NCBI GenBank assembly: GCA_050049775.1
Contig: JASFVP010000021.1
Location: forward strand, 1 to 52,316
From: JABDQZ01 sp050049775
Lineage (GTDB): Bacteria; Pseudomonadota; Gammaproteobacteria; Chromatiales; Chromatiaceae
DNA: 52,316 nucleotides
Direction of reading: 5' to 3'
Part shown: in pieces, positions 49,900 to 52,316 of the stretch
Numbering within the stretch: position 1 is the stretch's first letter
Layout of the letters: every line of letters starts with the position of its first letter
The notes under the pieces: generated by a model
Database searches by the model: none
What the model saw: only the letters and a program-made list of their open reading frames with translations
What the model was told of the DNA's origin: nothing
Position numbers and translations under genes: made by a program

Positions 49900-50640
49900 C
49901 TATTCGCTGGCGCCGACCAGCTTGGACGGTGCTGCTTCGTGGCTGAATTGCAGTGAAATCAGTTCCAGCTTGGCTATGCGTTCATCCATATACAAAACGA
50001 AATCGTCAATGTTTTGCACGGTTTTTTGTGCATTTTTACCGGTGGCAACGTATGACAGTATTTCATTTTGCAGTGTTTGACAGTCCCTGAACGCTTGTGT
50101 GTGCGCCTCAATATTCTCTTTTTGCTGGAAAACGCCGGGGAAGGCTCCGTAAAAAGTCACCACCGCAGAAACCGAGAGAAACGCGACTTTCATATAGCTA
50201 CTGGCAGCGATGAAACCTTTTGGCGCGATGACCAGAGTCAGCGCCGCAAGAATGACACTGAAAATCGTTACCAGATTCAGTGACGAGTAATAGTTCCTGG
50301 TGAGAACCTTCAAAACCTCTACATGAAAATTGGCACGATCCACAATGCTGTTGTATTGAGCCTGCAGCCTTTTGCTTACCGCTCTTTTATTATCATTCTC
50401 AACATTTGGGTTGAGGTCTTTGTAGGCACTTGGGGTGTCTTTAATGCTGACCAGTTCAAACCAATCGTTTGCATTGGTTTTCGCGAAATTTGCTGTGAAA
50501 ACCTGAGCTAAAACCGCAAAGCCAAGAATTAACACGACCAGACCGATGTGTTTGGCAATGCTTAGCGGCATATTAGCCGTGCATTCCGTCTTGTTTTCTT
50601 TGGACTCTTCCGCCGTTGGCTCTTCCAGTTGTTCATTCAT
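49900..50640 (-). CDS. three-TM membrane protein, possibly SLATT-like
   Basis: The protein has 246 residues from ATG 50640 (ATG 50646 would add two). An acidic N-tail (EQLEEPTAEESKENK) precedes TM1 (about 33-52), a helical region (about 60-112), a close TM pair (about 122-144 and 147-168) and a helical tail with QTLQNEILSYV. A TM pair followed by a long helix recalls the SLATT pore-forming effectors of bacterial conflict systems. However, no partner nucleotidyltransferase or nuclease is adjacent, and I am not sure of the family. Confidence 0.7.
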   Translation of the reverse strand: MNEQLEEPTAEESKENKTECTANMPLSIAKHIGLVVLILGFAVLAQVFTANFAKTNANDWFELVSIKDTPSAYKDLNPNVENDNKRAVSKRLQAQYNSIVDRANFHVEVLKVLTRNYYSSLNLVTIFSVILAALTLVIAPKGFIAASSYMKVAFLSVSAVVTFYGAFPGVFQQKENIEAHTQAFRDCQTLQNEILSYVATGKNAQKTVQNIDDFVLYMDERIAKLELISLQFSHEAAPSKLVGASE

Positions 50641-50938
50641 ATCCAATGCATCCTTTTGCTATTGAGTCACTTTGGATGGTGCGCTGATTTAGCAATCCGG
50701 TATGTGAGGGATGTCATGAATGGGATAGGCATCCTGCACGGCGGATTATTCCATTAGCTGCCGTGAGGTTATCAAACAATGCGGGCCTCAAGAATCACAA
50801 TTTTTTATGGCGGAGCTGCTTTTGGGGCATTCAGTTATTATCGGAAAACCGGGCGGTCATATATGGCCTGGTGAAATCTGTTGCTGTAATCCGGGTTTTG
50901 AGGAAAAATCGCGCACCCTGGTCGTCTTCCCGATCTCT

Positions 50939-51790
50939 ATGAAACTGGTCTCATTTAATATTTTTCGCACCCTTGGCCTGGACGCGTCCGGTCAGCATGA
51001 GCTGACTTACATCAAACCCGAAGATTTCGAGCGCCAACCACAGCGTTACACGATGCAGTTGCAAGAGGCCGACTGGGTGCTGTTTCCGGAATACTGGCAG
51101 CTGAATGCACTGCGCTACGGTTACAACTGTCGCATCTTTCCAAGCCCGGCCACTTACCGTATCGGTCACGATAAAATCGAGACGACCCGCGTTTGCCAGT
51201 TACTCACACCGGCCAATACGCCGCAAACCTGGATTGCAAGAAACACGCCGGAAGAGGCGGAGCGCTTGTGGCAGGATTTAACGCTGCCTTTTGTCGCCAA
51301 GCTGCCGAAGGCCAGCCAGGGGGAGGGCGTCTGGCTGATCGAGGAGCGCGCCGACTGGCGGCAATACCTGGAACGCACGGACAGGATTTATGTGCAGGAA
51401 TATCTGCCCATCGACCGGGACCTGCGTATTGTCTGGGTGGGCGACGAGATCATCTCAGCCTACTGGCGGCACCAGTCCGAGCGCAGCTTCCATACCAATG
51501 TGTCACGCGGCGGCCATGTCAGCTATGCAGACGTTCCCATGCAAGCGCTGGAATATGTGACGTCGCTGGCGCGGGCTTTGGGCATCAACCACGCCGGCTT
51601 TGACATCGCCATGGTTGGCGAGCATCCCTATCTGCTGGAATTCAATCGTCTGTTTGGTAATCAGGGTATACCCGGCGGCTGCAAGGCCATTACCGATGCC
51701 ATACTGCGCTACCTTGCTGCCCACGGTGAGGGTGACAAGCCGATCAATCCGATCAGGCCGAAGCCCGGACGCCTGCGCATGGCGAGCTAG
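50939..51790 (+). CDS. RimK-like ATP-grasp protein
   Basis: The protein has 283 residues from ATG 50939; an in-frame start at 50807 adds a stretch without family character. The ATP-grasp fold is visible: LPFVAKLPKASQGEGVWLI (lysine and glycine loop), YVQEYLPIDRDLRIVWVGDEII, and the metal-binding end YLLEFNRLFGNQGI. RimK-like enzymes join amino acids to peptides or small molecules through an acyl-phosphate. No partner gene points to a substrate. It ends 40 bases before the convergent DUF2938-type gene. Confidence 0.82.
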   Translation: MKLVSFNIFRTLGLDASGQHELTYIKPEDFERQPQRYTMQLQEADWVLFPEYWQLNALRYGYNCRIFPSPATYRIGHDKIETTRVCQLLTPANTPQTWIARNTPEEAERLWQDLTLPFVAKLPKASQGEGVWLIEERADWRQYLERTDRIYVQEYLPIDRDLRIVWVGDEIISAYWRHQSERSFHTNVSRGGHVSYADVPMQALEYVTSLARALGINHAGFDIAMVGEHPYLLEFNRLFGNQGIPGGCKAITDAILRYLAAHGEGDKPINPIRPKPGRLRMAS

Positions 51791-51830
51791 TCTCGGCGAC
51801 CGGGAACACTGGCTGGATACGATACGATGG

Positions 51831-52316
51831 TCAGGTAACCACCGCATAATATGCGGTCAAGGTTAAACCAATGCCAAAGCCGTACGGTATGTGGGAAAGG
51901 ATAGGGGAAATCACAGGTTTTGATCCAGCCGGCGCATTTCGCCCGAACATTCCCCAGCCGAACGATGGCATCAGGATAAACCAGGGCAGAACGCTGGTAA
52001 CAAGACCAAAAATGGATGCCAAAGCGAAATGGTTTGATCCGGTGCCCTGGCCGATTGCTTCAAGAAAGATAGGGTAAAACAATGCAACCACACCGCCGCC
52101 GACCAGGTAATGAAAGATCTGGGCGATAAGTGTTTCGTTCTTGACTGGAGTTGCATCGACAATATTCCGATGTCTGAATATTCCATTGGTCAGCCCTTTA
52201 ACCCAGCGGCCTATGTATGCCCCGGAAACACCACTGCTGATGCCGAATTTGCCCATCATGGCTTCGGTGACATCCATAAATACCGAACCGACAAAACCAC
52301 CGATGACGGAAACCCA
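51831..52316 (-). CDS. DUF2938-type membrane protein, 5' end outside the window
   Basis: The frame is open from base 52316 (WVSVIGGFVGSVFMDVTEAM...) to TGA at 51831, so the true start lies to the right. Visible residues show a first membrane segment, then GKFGISSGVSGAYIGRWVKGL, PVKNETLIAQIFHYLVGGGVVALFYP and a GWGMFG end segment. The pattern (MD after the first helix, GRW, HY, a final helix) fits DUF2938. The role of the family is unknown. Confidence 0.75.
   Translation of the reverse strand, partial: WVSVIGGFVGSVFMDVTEAMMGKFGISSGVSGAYIGRWVKGLTNGIFRHRNIVDATPVKNETLIAQIFHYLVGGGVVALFYPIFLEAIGQGTGSNHFALASIFGLVTSVLPWFILMPSFGWGMFGRNAPAGSKPVISPILSHIPYGFGIGLTLTAYYAVVT

Noticed and set aside
1..52316. 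CRISPR arrays, rRNA genes, integrases or transposase genes
   Set aside because: None was seen on either strand; the chemoreceptor repeats and pentapeptide repeats are coding.

Overview
The window is chromosomal DNA from a motile, Gram-negative gammaproteobacterium with a polar-type, sigma-54-controlled flagellum. The order tRNA-Leu, rnr, rlmB, rpsF, rpsR, DUF2232 gene, rplI, then dnaB and alr is the Pseudomonas-type arrangement. The fleQ-fleS-fleR-fliEFGHIJ block is the Pseudomonas/Vibrio-type polar flagellar arrangement. A PEP-CTERM protein, an AmmeMemoRadiSam locus, a lone Anbu peptidase and a GH17-GT2 glucan synthase point to an environmental lineage rather than to Pseudomonas itself. I cannot name the genus.

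Layout. (1) 1-1510: AT-rich accessory DNA at the 3' side of a tRNA-Leu gene, with a TIR-domain protein that runs off the window edge and two tandem, paralogous zinc-ribbon microproteins. (2) 1644-7299: tRNA-Leu(CAG) with its own promoter and terminator, RNase R, RlmB, and the ribosomal operon rpsF-rpsR-DUF2232-rplI with a sigma-70 promoter, a probable S6:S18-binding leader and a strong terminator. (3) 7360-11662: accessory genes between rplI and dnaB: a cytochrome c, an Anbu proteasome-like peptidase, an AT-rich lipoprotein behind a tiny coupled ORF, a two-TM Pro-rich protein, a DUF1810 protein and an unknown protein behind a sigma-54-type promoter. (4) 11971-19772: dnaB-alr-radA-beta-helix protein, then a membrane beta-glucan synthase. 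(5) 19769-23665, minus strand: CNNM/CBS transporter, PilZ protein, Hsp33 and a soluble CZB chemoreceptor with a sigma-28 promoter.

(6) 23855-33686: fleQ, fleS, fleR, fliE to fliJ, with sigma-54-type promoters before fleS and fliE. (7) 33792-38754: a membrane chemoreceptor with a sigma-28 promoter, a FlhB-tail-like protein with a FliK-like protein, and a GYF-like/pentapeptide-repeat membrane protein behind a third sigma-28-like promoter. (8) 38748-41245: the AmmeMemoRadiSam trio (AMMECR1, Memo, radical SAM), conserved but of unknown function. (9) 41294-41610: a repeat-like element with a palindrome at each end. (10) 41729-48551: cation/proton antiporter, RdgC, a small Cys protein, glyoxalase I, a small ORF, a YSC84 protein, YgiQ and TrmO. 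(11) 48612-49885: an AT-rich PEP-CTERM gene with a sigma-54-type promoter, lying between intact trmO and a decayed second trmO tail. (12) 49900-52316: a three-TM membrane protein, a RimK-like ATP-grasp protein and a truncated DUF2938-type membrane protein.

Regulation links the parts. FleQ, FleS/FleR and sigma-54 would drive early flagellar genes. Three exact-spacing sigma-28 matches tie two chemoreceptors and the pentapeptide protein to the late regulon. A further sigma-54 site matches known RpoN control of PEP-CTERM genes. The least explained parts are the TIR/zinc-ribbon locus, the AmmeMemoRadiSam trio, the sigma-28-driven pentapeptide protein and the trmO/PEP-CTERM scar.
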